Of a stretch of 36,250 bases of DNA, positions 1-6,823 are shown in pieces; positions within the stretch are counted from its first letter, which is position 1; every line of letters starts with the position of its first letter. A program made the translations under genes and the position numbers. Under the pieces are notes generated by a model that was given only the letters and a program-made list of their open reading frames with translations, did no database searches and had not been told where the DNA came from. Source of the stretch: JBMZCV01 sp049613665 (lineage in GTDB: Bacteria > Bacteroidota > Bacteroidia > Chitinophagales > UBA2359); contig JBMZCV010000029.1 of assembly GCA_049613665.1 (NCBI GenBank), positions 1 through 36,250 on the forward strand, in the 5' to 3' direction.

Positions 1-52
1 AGCACTCCAGTTTTTGGTACTGTCAGTTCAGGTTCGAGTCCTGGTGGGTCTG
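1..52 (+). tRNA. tRNA-Gln(TTG), 5' end cut off by window edge
   Basis: The visible part matches positions 182-233 of the complete downstream tRNA-Gln base for base: anticodon arm, variable loop, T arm and 3' half of the acceptor stem. The anticodon TTG falls in the 7-base loop TTTTGGT. The acceptor half ends TGGGTCT followed by discriminator G. CCA is not encoded. The D arm and 5' acceptor strand lie outside the window. Confidence 0.93.
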
Positions 53-58
53 CAAATT

Positions 59-110
59 TAAAAGAACTTTTTGATGATTTTCAATAATTATTAGAGAGTT
101 CTTTTTATTT
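59..110 (+). terminator. Possible terminator between the tRNA-Gln copies
   Basis: AAAGAACT (61-68) pairs with AGTTCTTT (97-104), followed by a T-rich stretch. The 28-base loop is long, though it holds a smaller TTGA/TCAA hairpin. It could be a weak terminator or a processing structure in a joint tRNA transcript. Confidence 0.4.
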
Positions 111-162
111 CAAAAAATGCTTTTTTAGCATTTTCCTTCACAATATAATTGTAAAAACAGAA

Positions 163-233
163 AGACCCATAGTGTAATGGTAGCACTCCAGTTTTTGGTA
201 CTGTCAGTTCAGGTTCGAGTCCTGGTGGGTCTG
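163..233 (+). tRNA. tRNA-Gln(TTG)
   Basis: A 71-base tRNA folds from this stretch. The acceptor stem is AGACCCA (163-169) with TGGGTCT (226-232), and the discriminator is G at 233. The anticodon stem is CAGT/ACTG around a loop with anticodon TTG at 195-197, decoding CAA/CAG as glutamine. The T arm carries the standard GGTTCGAGTCC. CCA must be added after transcription. It is the second of two tandem copies that agree over all visible positions, about 110 bases apart, probably a local gene duplication that raises Gln-tRNA dosage. Confidence 0.97.
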
Positions 234-240
234 CAAGCAT

Positions 241-283
241 AAAACGCTTTAATAATCTTTTGATTGTTAAAGCGTTTTTTTTT
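241..283 (+). terminator. Intrinsic terminator of the tRNA-Gln pair
   Basis: A perfect 12-bp stem, AAAACGCTTTAA (241-252) with TTAAAGCGTTTT (267-278), is followed by a run of T. It closes the tRNA transcription unit. Confidence 0.85.
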
Positions 284-456
284 ACTTTATATCTAAAATA
301 CACCTCTTTTCTTGCTTTCTACATAAAATAGCTCATCGCTAATCATTTTTTTACAGAAAAAACCTTACTTTTAGCTTTCATAAAAAATTGCACCTGTGAT
401 TAAGTCATTTGCAGTTTTATTTTCCTTTTTTCTTTCACTAAAAAAAATAAAAAGCT

Positions 457-1212
457 ATGAAAAAATACCTAATTTTTAGTTTTTTGCTATTCTTGTTCTT
501 ATCGTGGAGCGATTCGGCTAAAGCTCAAAAAAATGTCGTCAAATTAGACCTTGTTAGCTTGCCATTTTCCAATGTTTGCCTACATTACGAACGTGTAACC
601 AATACGAGACAATCGCTTGTTTTGCGAGGAAATTATCAATTTTCTCACTCCTTGCCTTCTTTTACAACAGCTACTTTTGAACAAGAAGGTAGCGATATAG
701 GCATCAAAATTAGCGATAGCGATATTTCTGGCTGGGGTTTCGGTGCAGAATATCGTTTTTATACAGGCAAGGAAAGAGAAGCACCAAATGCCTTTTACTT
801 AGCTCCTTTTTTAGATTACAAAAAAACGACTTTATCTTTGACAGGTCAATACAACAACAGCGATACGAATGTGTATGGTGCTAACGCTACAATTGAAGGT
901 ACTTGGAAAAGAACACTTTTTGGCTTGCAACTTGGCCGTCAATGGATTATTAAAGAGCGTTTTTCTATTGATTGGAGCTTCTTAGGTTTTGGGTTTCGAG
1001 CAAATAGCATTGGTTTGAGTTTCAAATCTGACGATGCTGATGAAAATTATGAGGAATGGAAAGCTGATATTGAAGAGTCTTTAGAAGATTTACCGCTTCT
1101 GCAAGATGTTTTTGATTTGGCAGCAGATAATATTGAAAACTTAGTAACTGCTGACGCAAAATTTCCAGATGTATTTGTAAAAACAGGTATTACTATTGGT
1201 TTTGCTTTCTAA
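457..1212 (+). CDS. Secreted outer-membrane-type beta-barrel protein, DUF3575-like
   Basis: The protein has 251 residues and begins with a clear signal peptide (residues 1-24, ending AKAQ). The mature part alternates short amphipathic strands with glycine and aromatic residues (for example GWGFGAEYRFYTG near 90, FYLAPFLDYKK near 108). The C-terminus ends in phenylalanine (GFAF), as outer-membrane barrels usually do. This fits the DUF3575-type small barrels common in Bacteroidota. An acidic helical insertion around residues 190-225 (rich in Asp/Glu, then LEDLPLL) is unusual for a barrel and may be a periplasmic or surface loop. It is an isolated plus-strand gene, convergent with dnaN, with which it shares a bidirectional terminator. 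No specific function can be assigned. Confidence 0.7.
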   Translation: MKKYLIFSFLLFLFLSWSDSAKAQKNVVKLDLVSLPFSNVCLHYERVTNTRQSLVLRGNYQFSHSLPSFTTATFEQEGSDIGIKISDSDISGWGFGAEYRFYTGKEREAPNAFYLAPFLDYKKTTLSLTGQYNNSDTNVYGANATIEGTWKRTLFGLQLGRQWIIKERFSIDWSFLGFGFRANSIGLSFKSDDADENYEEWKADIEESLEDLPLLQDVFDLAADNIENLVTADAKFPDVFVKTGITIGFAF

Positions 1213-1240
1213 AAAACTGATTTAATTTATTACAAAAAAG

Positions 1241-1283
1241 AAAAAGCCTTATTGAAATTTCGTATTTCAATAAGGCTTTTTTT
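1241..1283. terminator. Bidirectional terminator between the barrel gene and dnaN
   Basis: A perfect 18-bp stem (1241-1258 with 1264-1281) surrounds the 5-base loop TTCGT. There is a T-run on the right and the matching A-run on the left, so it can end both convergent transcripts. Confidence 0.92.
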
Positions 1284-1306
1284 AATTAAAAAGAAAGTTG
1301 TTGTGA

Positions 1307-2431
1307 TTAGTAACCCAACATAATTGGCATAATCAACATCAATAGCTCTTCATGTTCTTCTTTTAAACCTGGTACGACCAAACCTGCACGATTGGGTTCA
1401 GACATTTCAAAAACAATTTCTTCTGTTTTCAAAACATTCAAAATTTCTAGCAAAAATTTTGCATTAAAAGCAATTTCAATATTTTCGCCATTTGTTTGAC
1501 AGTCTAGTTTTTCGGTTGCTTCGTTAGAAAAGTCCAAATCTTTAGACAACAATTCCATTTCGGTAGCACCGATAGTAAAGTTTACTTGATATGTCGTTTT
1601 GTTAGAGAAAATAGCCAAACGCTTCAAAGCACTTTGAAAATCGCCTCTATTTACACGCACTTCAATCGTGTTGTCGGTAGGAATAACAGCTTCAAAATCA
1701 GGGAAACGTGCTTCAATTAAGCGACCAACCAATTTCACGCCAGCTACTTCAAAAAATACATTTGACTCATCATAGCTTACATCAACAGGAATATCGCCAT
1801 TGTTTGGCAATGAATTTTTCAACAAGCTCAAAGCTTTTTTAGGCAAAATAAAACTAGCTGTTTTGCCACCTGTAATATCTGTACGCTTGTACTTTACGAG
1901 TTTATGTGCGTCAGTAGAAACGAATGTTACGCCTGTCTCATCTAGGCGAAAATAAACACCCATCATAGCAGGGCGGAACTCGTCTGTGCCTACTGCAAAA
2001 AGTGTTTTTTCGATAGCTGTTGTCAAAATGCTAGAACTGATTTCTAGCTCTTCAGGAGCTTCTAGTTCAGGAATTTCAGGGAAGTCGCCACCAGGTTCGC
2101 CTACAAGCTTATATTTACCTGTTTGCGACATGATAGAAATGGCACAAGTGTCCAAATCAATATGAAAGCTAATAGGTTGTTCGGGCAATGATTTTAGCAT
2201 ATCCATCAAAATTTTGGCTGGCATAGCAATATCACCATCACTATCTGCCATCACATCTACTTCTGACGACATGAAAGTTTCGAGGTCGGTAGCTACAAGC
2301 GTCAAAACGCCATCTTCTACTTGAAACAAGAAATTTTCTAAAATAGGCAATGAACTGCTGCTGCTACCCAAAGCACCACTAATACGTTGTAGCTCCTTGA
2401 GTAAACTGCTGGTAGAAATAGTAAAAATCAT
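1307..2431 (-). CDS. dnaN: DNA polymerase III beta subunit (sliding clamp)
   Basis: The 374 residues match the usual length and three-domain layout of the bacterial beta clamp. It begins MIFTISTSSLLKELQRISGA, includes the conserved stretch around FRPAMMGVYFRL in domain 2, and ends with the typical clamp terminus LIMPIMLGY. The clamp encircles DNA and tethers DNA polymerase III and other clamp-binding proteins in the cytoplasm. It is a single-gene unit here; dnaA and recF are not adjacent, which is common in Bacteroidota. The ATG start is supported by the conserved N-terminus. A TAACTTTG-like -7 box lies about 200 bases upstream. Confidence 0.97.
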   Translation of the reverse strand: MIFTISTSSLLKELQRISGALGSSSSSLPILENFLFQVEDGVLTLVATDLETFMSSEVDVMADSDGDIAMPAKILMDMLKSLPEQPISFHIDLDTCAISIMSQTGKYKLVGEPGGDFPEIPELEAPEELEISSSILTTAIEKTLFAVGTDEFRPAMMGVYFRLDETGVTFVSTDAHKLVKYKRTDITGGKTASFILPKKALSLLKNSLPNNGDIPVDVSYDESNVFFEVAGVKLVGRLIEARFPDFEAVIPTDNTIEVRVNRGDFQSALKRLAIFSNKTTYQVNFTIGATEMELLSKDLDFSNEATEKLDCQTNGENIEIAFNAKFLLEILNVLKTEEIVFEMSEPNRAGLVVPGLKEEHEELLMLIMPIMLGY

Positions 2432-2473
2432 AAGATATTATATTATTTAAATTATTGTTTGCAAAAAAATGAG

Positions 2474-2578
2474 TAAGTGTCAAATTTTATTTAATAATAG
2501 GACGCTTCGATGCTCACACCTTGAATTTTCAGCATGTTAGCTTATCCAATTTGTGAAATAGATTTGTCTGACTACTTA
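2474..2578 (-). repeat. MITE/REP-like palindromic element, copy B (reverse)
   Basis: This is a degenerate copy of the family described at 8373-8482, lying in reverse orientation upstream of dnaN. On the minus strand it starts TAAGTAGTCAGACAAAT and ends GACACTTA, giving short terminal inverted repeats. Hairpin 1 is GCTCACA (2512-2518) with TGTTAGC (2535-2541), one mismatch, with an inner TGAA/TTCA. Hairpin 2 is decayed (AATTTGACACT). Confidence 0.7.
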
Positions 2579-2631
2579 CTGAATTGCTTATTTTAATAGT
2601 TTATAAAGTATAAGCTTTTCAAAAAAGTATG

Positions 2632-2639
2632 CAAAGTTA
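2632..2639 (-). promoter_or_regulatory. Possible -7 promoter box for dnaN
   Basis: The minus strand reads TAACTTTG here, matching the Bacteroidota -7 consensus TAnnTTTG. No convincing -33 TTTG was found at the normal 17-23 base spacing, so the call is tentative. If used, the repeat at 2474-2578 would lie in the dnaN 5' leader. Confidence 0.35.
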
Positions 2640-2828
2640 TGATTTTAAGCTTGCTTTTTTATAAACTTAGCTATTTTTTTACGTTATTTTTTTTGATTTT
2701 AAACATGAAAATAGAGTAAATAAGACTAAGTAAGTGCTTTTTTTTTATATATAAAGGTTTATAAATCAAAACATTAGCAAGAAAAAACTTTACTTCAAAG
2801 GCAATATTTATTTTTTAGATGCAATACG

Positions 2829-3056
2829 CTAATATTTTCGGTCATCTTGTGTTCTATCCAAAAAGCCACGTTCAAACAACTCACGCCTAAGCAGAGCAGC
2901 ATCAGCAAAAGTGTGTTTTTCGTTTAGCATTTGATTGACTTCACACTCTGTATATTTGTGGCTTTCTTCAAATAAATTGGTGAGAAATACGGTAATTGCA
3001 GATTATTTTACTTTCTGTTTTTTTTGATAGCCATTTTGCAAGCTGTCTATTCTCAT
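2829..3056 (-). pseudogene. Broken small ORF with DUF2087-like sequence
   Basis: On the minus strand an ATG at 3054-3056 opens a frame that meets an in-frame TAA at 3003-3005. It then continues to a TAG at 2829-2831. The downstream part (about 57 residues) reads like the DUF2087 domain: YTECEVNQML, then ADAALLRRELFERGFLDRT and DDRKY. The family pattern is (R/K)YxExEVN...ALLRRELxxxGxLxRTxDGxxYW. There is no start codon between the TAA and the conserved part, and the usual residues after the final Tyr are missing. It therefore looks like an inactivated gene between recA and dnaN. Translation from a non-standard start or by readthrough cannot be excluded. Confidence 0.6.
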
Positions 3057-3111
3057 TATAATGTCGTTTTATACATACTTGGTTTTTCATAAACTTGAAA
3101 AAGTTAATACA

Positions 3112-3157
3112 TAAAAAAACAAGCGACAAACCACTCAACCATGATGATTTGCCGCTT
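3112..3157 (-). terminator. recA terminator
   Basis: AAGCGACAAA (3121-3130) pairs with TTTGCCGCTT (3148-3157) with one A-C mismatch. On the minus strand the stem is followed by a run of seven T (A-run at 3113-3119). It lies about 50 bases past the recA stop. Confidence 0.7.
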
Positions 3158-3204
3158 TATTTTTCCACTATTTTTTTATTTCAGAAGTTACTACTAAATA
3201 GCAA

Positions 3205-4272
3205 CTATTTTTTCTTAGTTTTTGTAGGCTTCGCAGGTTTTGCAGCTTTTTTTTCTTCAACTACTACCTCTTCGTCTGTTTTAAAGATTTTCGCTTTAAT
3301 TTGCGATTCCAAACTAGCTGCTAATTCAAGATTATCACTCAAAAATCGCTTCACATTTTCACGCCCTTGCCCAATTTTTTGGCCATTATAGCTATACCAA
3401 GAACCGCTTTTATTCACGATGTCCATTTCTACGGCATAATCCAAGATTTCGCCTATTTTTGAAACGCCTTCGCCATACACAATATCAAATTCTGTTTGTT
3501 TGAAAGGTGGTGCCATTTTATTTTTCACGACTTTCACACGAGTACGGTTTCCGACTACATCTGTGCCATTTTTGATGGCTGCAATTCGACGAATATCTAA
3601 ACGAACAGAGCAGTAAAATTTCAGTGCATTTCCGCCTGTTGTCGTTTCAGGGTTGCCAAACATGATACCAATTTTTTGACGCAACTGATTGATAAAAATA
3701 CAAGTACAGCCTGTTTTATTGATTGTTCCTGCTAGTTTTCTCATCGCTTGCGACATCAAACGAGCTTGCAAACCCATCTTAGAATCACCCATATCACCTT
3801 CCAACTCGCTACGAGGTACAAGTGCTGCCACAGAGTCAATCACGATAAGGTCTAAAGCACCAGAACGAATAAGATGATCCATAATTTCGAGTGCTTGCTC
3901 GCCATAATCTGGCTGCGAAATGAGCAAATTATCGACATCTACTCCCAAACTTTTAGCATATTGTTTGTCGAAAGCGTGTTCTGCATCAATGAAAGCTGCC
4001 AAGCCACCTTTTTTGTGTACTTCGGCAATGGCATGAATAGCTAAAGTTGTTTTTCCAGAAGACTCTGGGCCATAAATTTCGACAATACGACCACGAGGGT
4101 AGCCACCAATGCCTAAAGCAATATCAAGTCCTAATGAGCCAGAAGAAATGACATCGCCATCAAACATTCTTGTGGTATCGCCCAAAGTCATTACTGTTCC
4201 TTTTCCGTACAGTTTGTCGAGTTTGGCAATTGTTGTTTGTAAAACCTTTAGTTTGTTAGAATCTACAGACAT
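3205..4272 (-). CDS. recA: Recombinase RecA
   Basis: The protein has 355 residues with Walker A GPESSGKT at 68-75 and the standard RecA core throughout (AFIDAEHAFD; LIVIDSVAALVPRSELEGDMGD; FINQLRQKIGIMFGNPETTTGG for loop L2). It is the ATP-dependent strand-exchange protein of homologous recombination and, in many bacteria, the coprotease of the SOS response. The C-terminal tail is unusual in being strongly basic (AKPAKPTKTKKK), whereas the Escherichia coli tail is acidic; lysine-rich tails occur in Bacteroidota. It is monocistronic with its own terminator. No LexA-type operator is recognisable upstream. Confidence 0.98.
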   Translation of the reverse strand: MSVDSNKLKVLQTTIAKLDKLYGKGTVMTLGDTTRMFDGDVISSGSLGLDIALGIGGYPRGRIVEIYGPESSGKTTLAIHAIAEVHKKGGLAAFIDAEHAFDKQYAKSLGVDVDNLLISQPDYGEQALEIMDHLIRSGALDLIVIDSVAALVPRSELEGDMGDSKMGLQARLMSQAMRKLAGTINKTGCTCIFINQLRQKIGIMFGNPETTTGGNALKFYCSVRLDIRRIAAIKNGTDVVGNRTRVKVVKNKMAPPFKQTEFDIVYGEGVSKIGEILDYAVEMDIVNKSGSWYSYNGQKIGQGRENVKRFLSDNLELAASLESQIKAKIFKTDEEVVVEEKKAAKPAKPTKTKKK

Positions 4273-4628
4273 ATTTTTTTATATTTTTAAGTAGGTTAGT
4301 AATCCGCAATTTTGTTGGTTTTTTATCTTTTTATGAAAGTTAAAACCAAATATTTCTTGCTTTATTTTCAAGCTATTTCAAATGCTTTACACAAATATGA
4401 AAACAGCTTTTTTTTTGTAAAGGTTCTATAAAAATCAGTCTTTTCATACAATTTTTACAAAATAAACTATAAAGCCTTGATAATGAGATAGTTGCTATTC
4501 TTTTTAGATTTAAAAATAAATTTGATAGCTTATTGTCTTTCTGCGAATGTAAAATTAATAATTTTTTTAGCAAAAAGCAAATTTAATGCGGTTTTATTTT
4601 ACTTTTTTTAGCAATAAACTTGCTTTTT
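4273..4628. other. AT-rich intergenic region upstream of recA
   Basis: These 356 bases separate recA from the next minus-strand gene and must hold the recA promoter. A TACATTCG at 4544-4551 (minus strand) is one base from the -7 consensus TAnnTTTG, without a clear -33 partner. No hairpin, repeat or credible ORF was seen. Confidence 0.4.
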
Positions 4629-5360
4629 CTAGCTGTAAGACTCGTAAATGATGTGTTGTCGTTTTTTGTAATTCATGGCTTCTAGTCGGCTCACAGTTTC
4701 ATTTATCATATCATCCCAGCCGCAAATATAAAAATAAGCATCTCGTTGGTCGGCATATAGTTTTTCGTAAATCTGATGCACATAGCCTTTCGTTCCGTTC
4801 CATTGAGCCGATTGTTCTCGTGAGAGTGCAACGTGGTAATGAAAATCTGGCCATTCCTTTTCTAGCTCTCGCATTTCGTCCATAAACAACATCGATTCGA
4901 GGGTGCGAGTGCCGAAAACTAAATCTATGCGTTGGTGTTTTTGTTGTTCATTTCTGATTTGGTGGAGCATAGCACGAAAAGGTGCAATACCTGTGCCTGT
5001 GCAAATAAAGCAAATATCTTTGTTTAACACTTTAGGCAAAATAAAGACACCCAAAGGGCCTCTTAGCTTAATCTGACTACCAATTTTTATGTCTTCAAAC
5101 AAATATTTTGTGCCTGCTCCGCCATCTAACCTTACGATAGCAAACTCTAAAACATTTGTTTGGTTAGAGGCAGAAGCAATAGAATAACTTCGCCAACGAC
5201 GGTTTCGTTTTTCGTGAATAGGCAAGTCGAAAGTCATAAATTGGCCTGCCCGAAAGTCTATTTTTTCGAGTGCTGGAATTTGTAGCCAAAATTGTTTTGT
5301 AGTTTTGGTGAGATTTTCTATTTTTAGTACGGTGGCTTCATACCATTTTCCTAGTGCCAT
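4629..5360 (-). CDS. FAD-dependent ferredoxin/flavodoxin reductase-like oxidoreductase
   Basis: The 243-residue protein is of the ferredoxin-NADP+ reductase type. The N-terminal half is an FAD-binding beta barrel with RSYS (57-60), the RxYS flavin motif. The C-terminal half is an NAD(P)-binding domain with CTGTGIAPFRA (120-130) and the CGWDDM segment (213-218), equivalent to the CGxxxM motif at the active site. There is no iron-sulfur ferredoxin domain, so it should exchange electrons with a separate ferredoxin or flavodoxin in the cytoplasm. Compared with Fpr-type reductases it lacks the C-terminal aromatic residue stacked on FAD and ends YESYS. It appears to be a single-gene unit, and the physiological partner is unknown. 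Confidence 0.85.
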   Translation of the reverse strand: MALGKWYEATVLKIENLTKTTKQFWLQIPALEKIDFRAGQFMTFDLPIHEKRNRRWRSYSIASASNQTNVLEFAIVRLDGGAGTKYLFEDIKIGSQIKLRGPLGVFILPKVLNKDICFICTGTGIAPFRAMLHQIRNEQQKHQRIDLVFGTRTLESMLFMDEMRELEKEWPDFHYHVALSREQSAQWNGTKGYVHQIYEKLYADQRDAYFYICGWDDMINETVSRLEAMNYKKRQHIIYESYS

Positions 5361-5431
5361 GTTTGTTTACTTTGTTTTTTTGTGTAGAATGAGTGAAAAA
5401 GGATATGTTTTTTGGCAAATTGAAACTAAGA

Positions 5432-5706
5432 TTTATTCTTCCATTTTCTTTTGAATAGCCAAAACTGTTTCTTGCGATATATCTATCATTGATGCAATTT
5501 GTGCAACAGATAAACTTGTGTAAGTAAGTATTACTTCAATGGCTTTTCGATTTATCTGTTCCAATCTTTTTGTTTCCTCTTCCAATCTTCTTGTTTTTTC
5601 TGCTATTATCTTTTGAATATGTTGTTCCAAAGATTCACCATAAACTAATAAATGGATATGTTCCGAAAGAAACCTGTCTTTTAATATATGCATATTTTCT
5701 GATTTC
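5432..5706 (-). repeat. Duplicated C-terminal Rpn segment, copy 1
   Basis: This is the downstream member of a tandem direct repeat whose other member is 5715-5957. The first 45 bases on the plus strand differ at only two or three positions. The outer end also matches, including the bases just before the internal ATG (minus strand AATCAGAAAATATG in both). This copy is about 33 bases longer because of a small internal 21-bp tandem duplication in its coiled-coil part (TTCCAATCTT repeated). Confidence 0.9.
5433..5693 (-). CDS. Stand-alone C-terminal module of an Rpn-type nuclease (possible antitoxin-like small protein)
   Basis: The 86-residue product is a paralogue of the last 75 residues of the upstream Rpn protein. 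The first 24 residues agree at 22 positions (both contain LKDRFLSEHIHLLVYGESLE). The last 38 agree at about 30, ending in the HTH-like LSVAQIASMIDISQETVLAI. Between them is a charged coiled-coil (EKTRRLEEETKRLEQ) 11 residues longer than in the parent. The nuclease domain is absent. It starts at an ATG equivalent to Met242 of the parent, 20 bases past the parent's stop. In Escherichia coli, Rpn toxins are inhibited by small proteins made from internal starts covering the same C-terminal region. This could be a separately encoded equivalent, or simply a decaying duplication. Function is inferred from architecture only. Confidence 0.65.
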   Translation of the reverse strand: MHILKDRFLSEHIHLLVYGESLEQHIQKIIAEKTRRLEEETKRLEQINRKAIEVILTYTSLSVAQIASMIDISQETVLAIQKKMEE

Positions 5707-5713
5707 TATAAAC

Positions 5714-6664
5714 CTATTCTTTCATTTTCTTTTGAATAGCCAAAACTGTTTCTTGCGATACATCTATCATTGATGCAATTTCTGCAATAGATAAACCTGT
5801 TTGAGTAAGCATTATTTCAATGGCTTTCCTATTTGCTTCTTCCACTTTTTTATCTATCTTTTGGCGATACTGTTCCAAAGATTCACCATAAACTAATAAA
5901 TGGATATGTTCCGAAAGAAATCTGTCTTTTAATTTATACATATTTTCTGATTTTTTAAATGTGCTATCCACATCATGAATAAATTGTTTTTCTAAATCGT
6001 TGGGCAACCTTAAAATAAAAAAAATAAATTTTAACAAATTAGATATTTGTGAATAACTATATTTTTTCTTTTCAGCCAAAGCTACAAGTTGTTTTTTGAA
6101 AGTAAACTTTTTGTGTTTATCGCCTTTAAACTGATACGAATATTTTGTTGCTAAAACAGCTAAAGCAAATGGATTGTCTGATTGTAACAAATCTGCTTCT
6201 TTCGCTTTTCGCACTTGATAGGCATTAAATTTATAGGTGTTTTTTGTGCCTAAAAAATCGTATTCAAACTTATCGTAATTTCGTGGTACACTTTCGCCTG
6301 TGTAAATGGCCAATGCCGTCACTTCTTGTTCATATTTATCGAAAATACGATAAAAGTAGATGAACATTCGCCTAGCAAAGTCAGTTTCATGCGAAGATTG
6401 CACTTCTATATGTATCAATATCCATTTTTCTGTGCCATCTTTCAAAAACACTTTCACAAGTTTGTCGTTGATGACTTTGCCTTTTTTGAATTTGTCAGCT
6501 ATCAGTTTATGAAACTCTTGTTCCAAAAATTCAACAGGTTGCTCAAAATCTATGATTTCATAAGCCTCTGGAAGGAAAAAAGCGATGAAATCTTCAAATT
6601 GAGTTTCAATAATTTCTTTCCAATGCGTGTCGTAATCTATTTTTTTATTTTCGTATGAACTCAC
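5714..6664 (-). CDS. Rpn-family PD-(D/E)XK nuclease (recombination-promoting nuclease/putative transposase type)
   Basis: The 316-residue protein is of the Rpn/transposase_31-like group. The core nuclease segment lies at about 60-110, with D67 and the E-x-Q pair in IHIEVQSS (E87, Q89), followed by FARRMFIYFYRIFDKY and VTALAIYTG. The C-terminal 75 residues form a separate module with coiled-coil and HTH-like tail, beginning at an internal Met242 (ATG at 5939-5941). The start is a GTG, because no in-frame ATG precedes the conserved N-terminus. Rpn proteins are DNA endonucleases linked to RecA-independent recombination and phage defence. The tail is duplicated just downstream, so the two genes probably form one unit. 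The exact catalytic residues are assigned by pattern only. Confidence 0.8.
   Translation of the reverse strand: MSSYENKKIDYDTHWKEIIETQFEDFIAFFLPEAYEIIDFEQPVEFLEQEFHKLIADKFKKGKVINDKLVKVFLKDGTEKWILIHIEVQSSHETDFARRMFIYFYRIFDKYEQEVTALAIYTGESVPRNYDKFEYDFLGTKNTYKFNAYQVRKAKEADLLQSDNPFALAVLATKYSYQFKGDKHKKFTFKKQLVALAEKKKYSYSQISNLLKFIFFILRLPNDLEKQFIHDVDSTFKKSENMYKLKDRFLSEHIHLLVYGESLEQYRQKIDKKVEEANRKAIEIMLTQTGLSIAEIASMIDVSQETVLAIQKKMKE
5715..5957 (-). repeat. Duplicated C-terminal Rpn segment, copy 2 (within the full-length gene)
   Basis: This is the in-gene member of the tandem direct repeat with 5432-5706. It covers the stop codon through the bases just upstream of the internal ATG at 5939-5941. That boundary means the duplicated unit carries its own potential start context as well as the whole C-terminal module. 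Confidence 0.9.
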
Positions 6665-6823
6665 AGTTTTTTAGTTTTATGCTTTTTGAGTATGCTACAA
6701 ATATACATTTTTTTTATCAAACCAACAAAAACAAATAATACGCATTTTCATAGAAAAGTTAATACTTTTACAAAAATGCGTATCTTGTTAAAAAAATTAC
6801 TTTTGCTTTTTCAAAACCAAAAA

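Noticed and set aside
91..303. Small minus-strand open frame across the tRNA gene and terminator
   Set aside because: It overlaps a functional tRNA and a perfect terminator stem; no recognisable protein features.
4373..4573. 66-codon minus-strand open frame upstream of recA
   Set aside because: Low-complexity, no conserved or structural features, and it lies in the expected promoter region.
6665..6823. Possible gene between the Rpn nuclease and the ABC1 kinase
   Set aside because: Only AT-rich sequence; the open frames there have no recognisable features.
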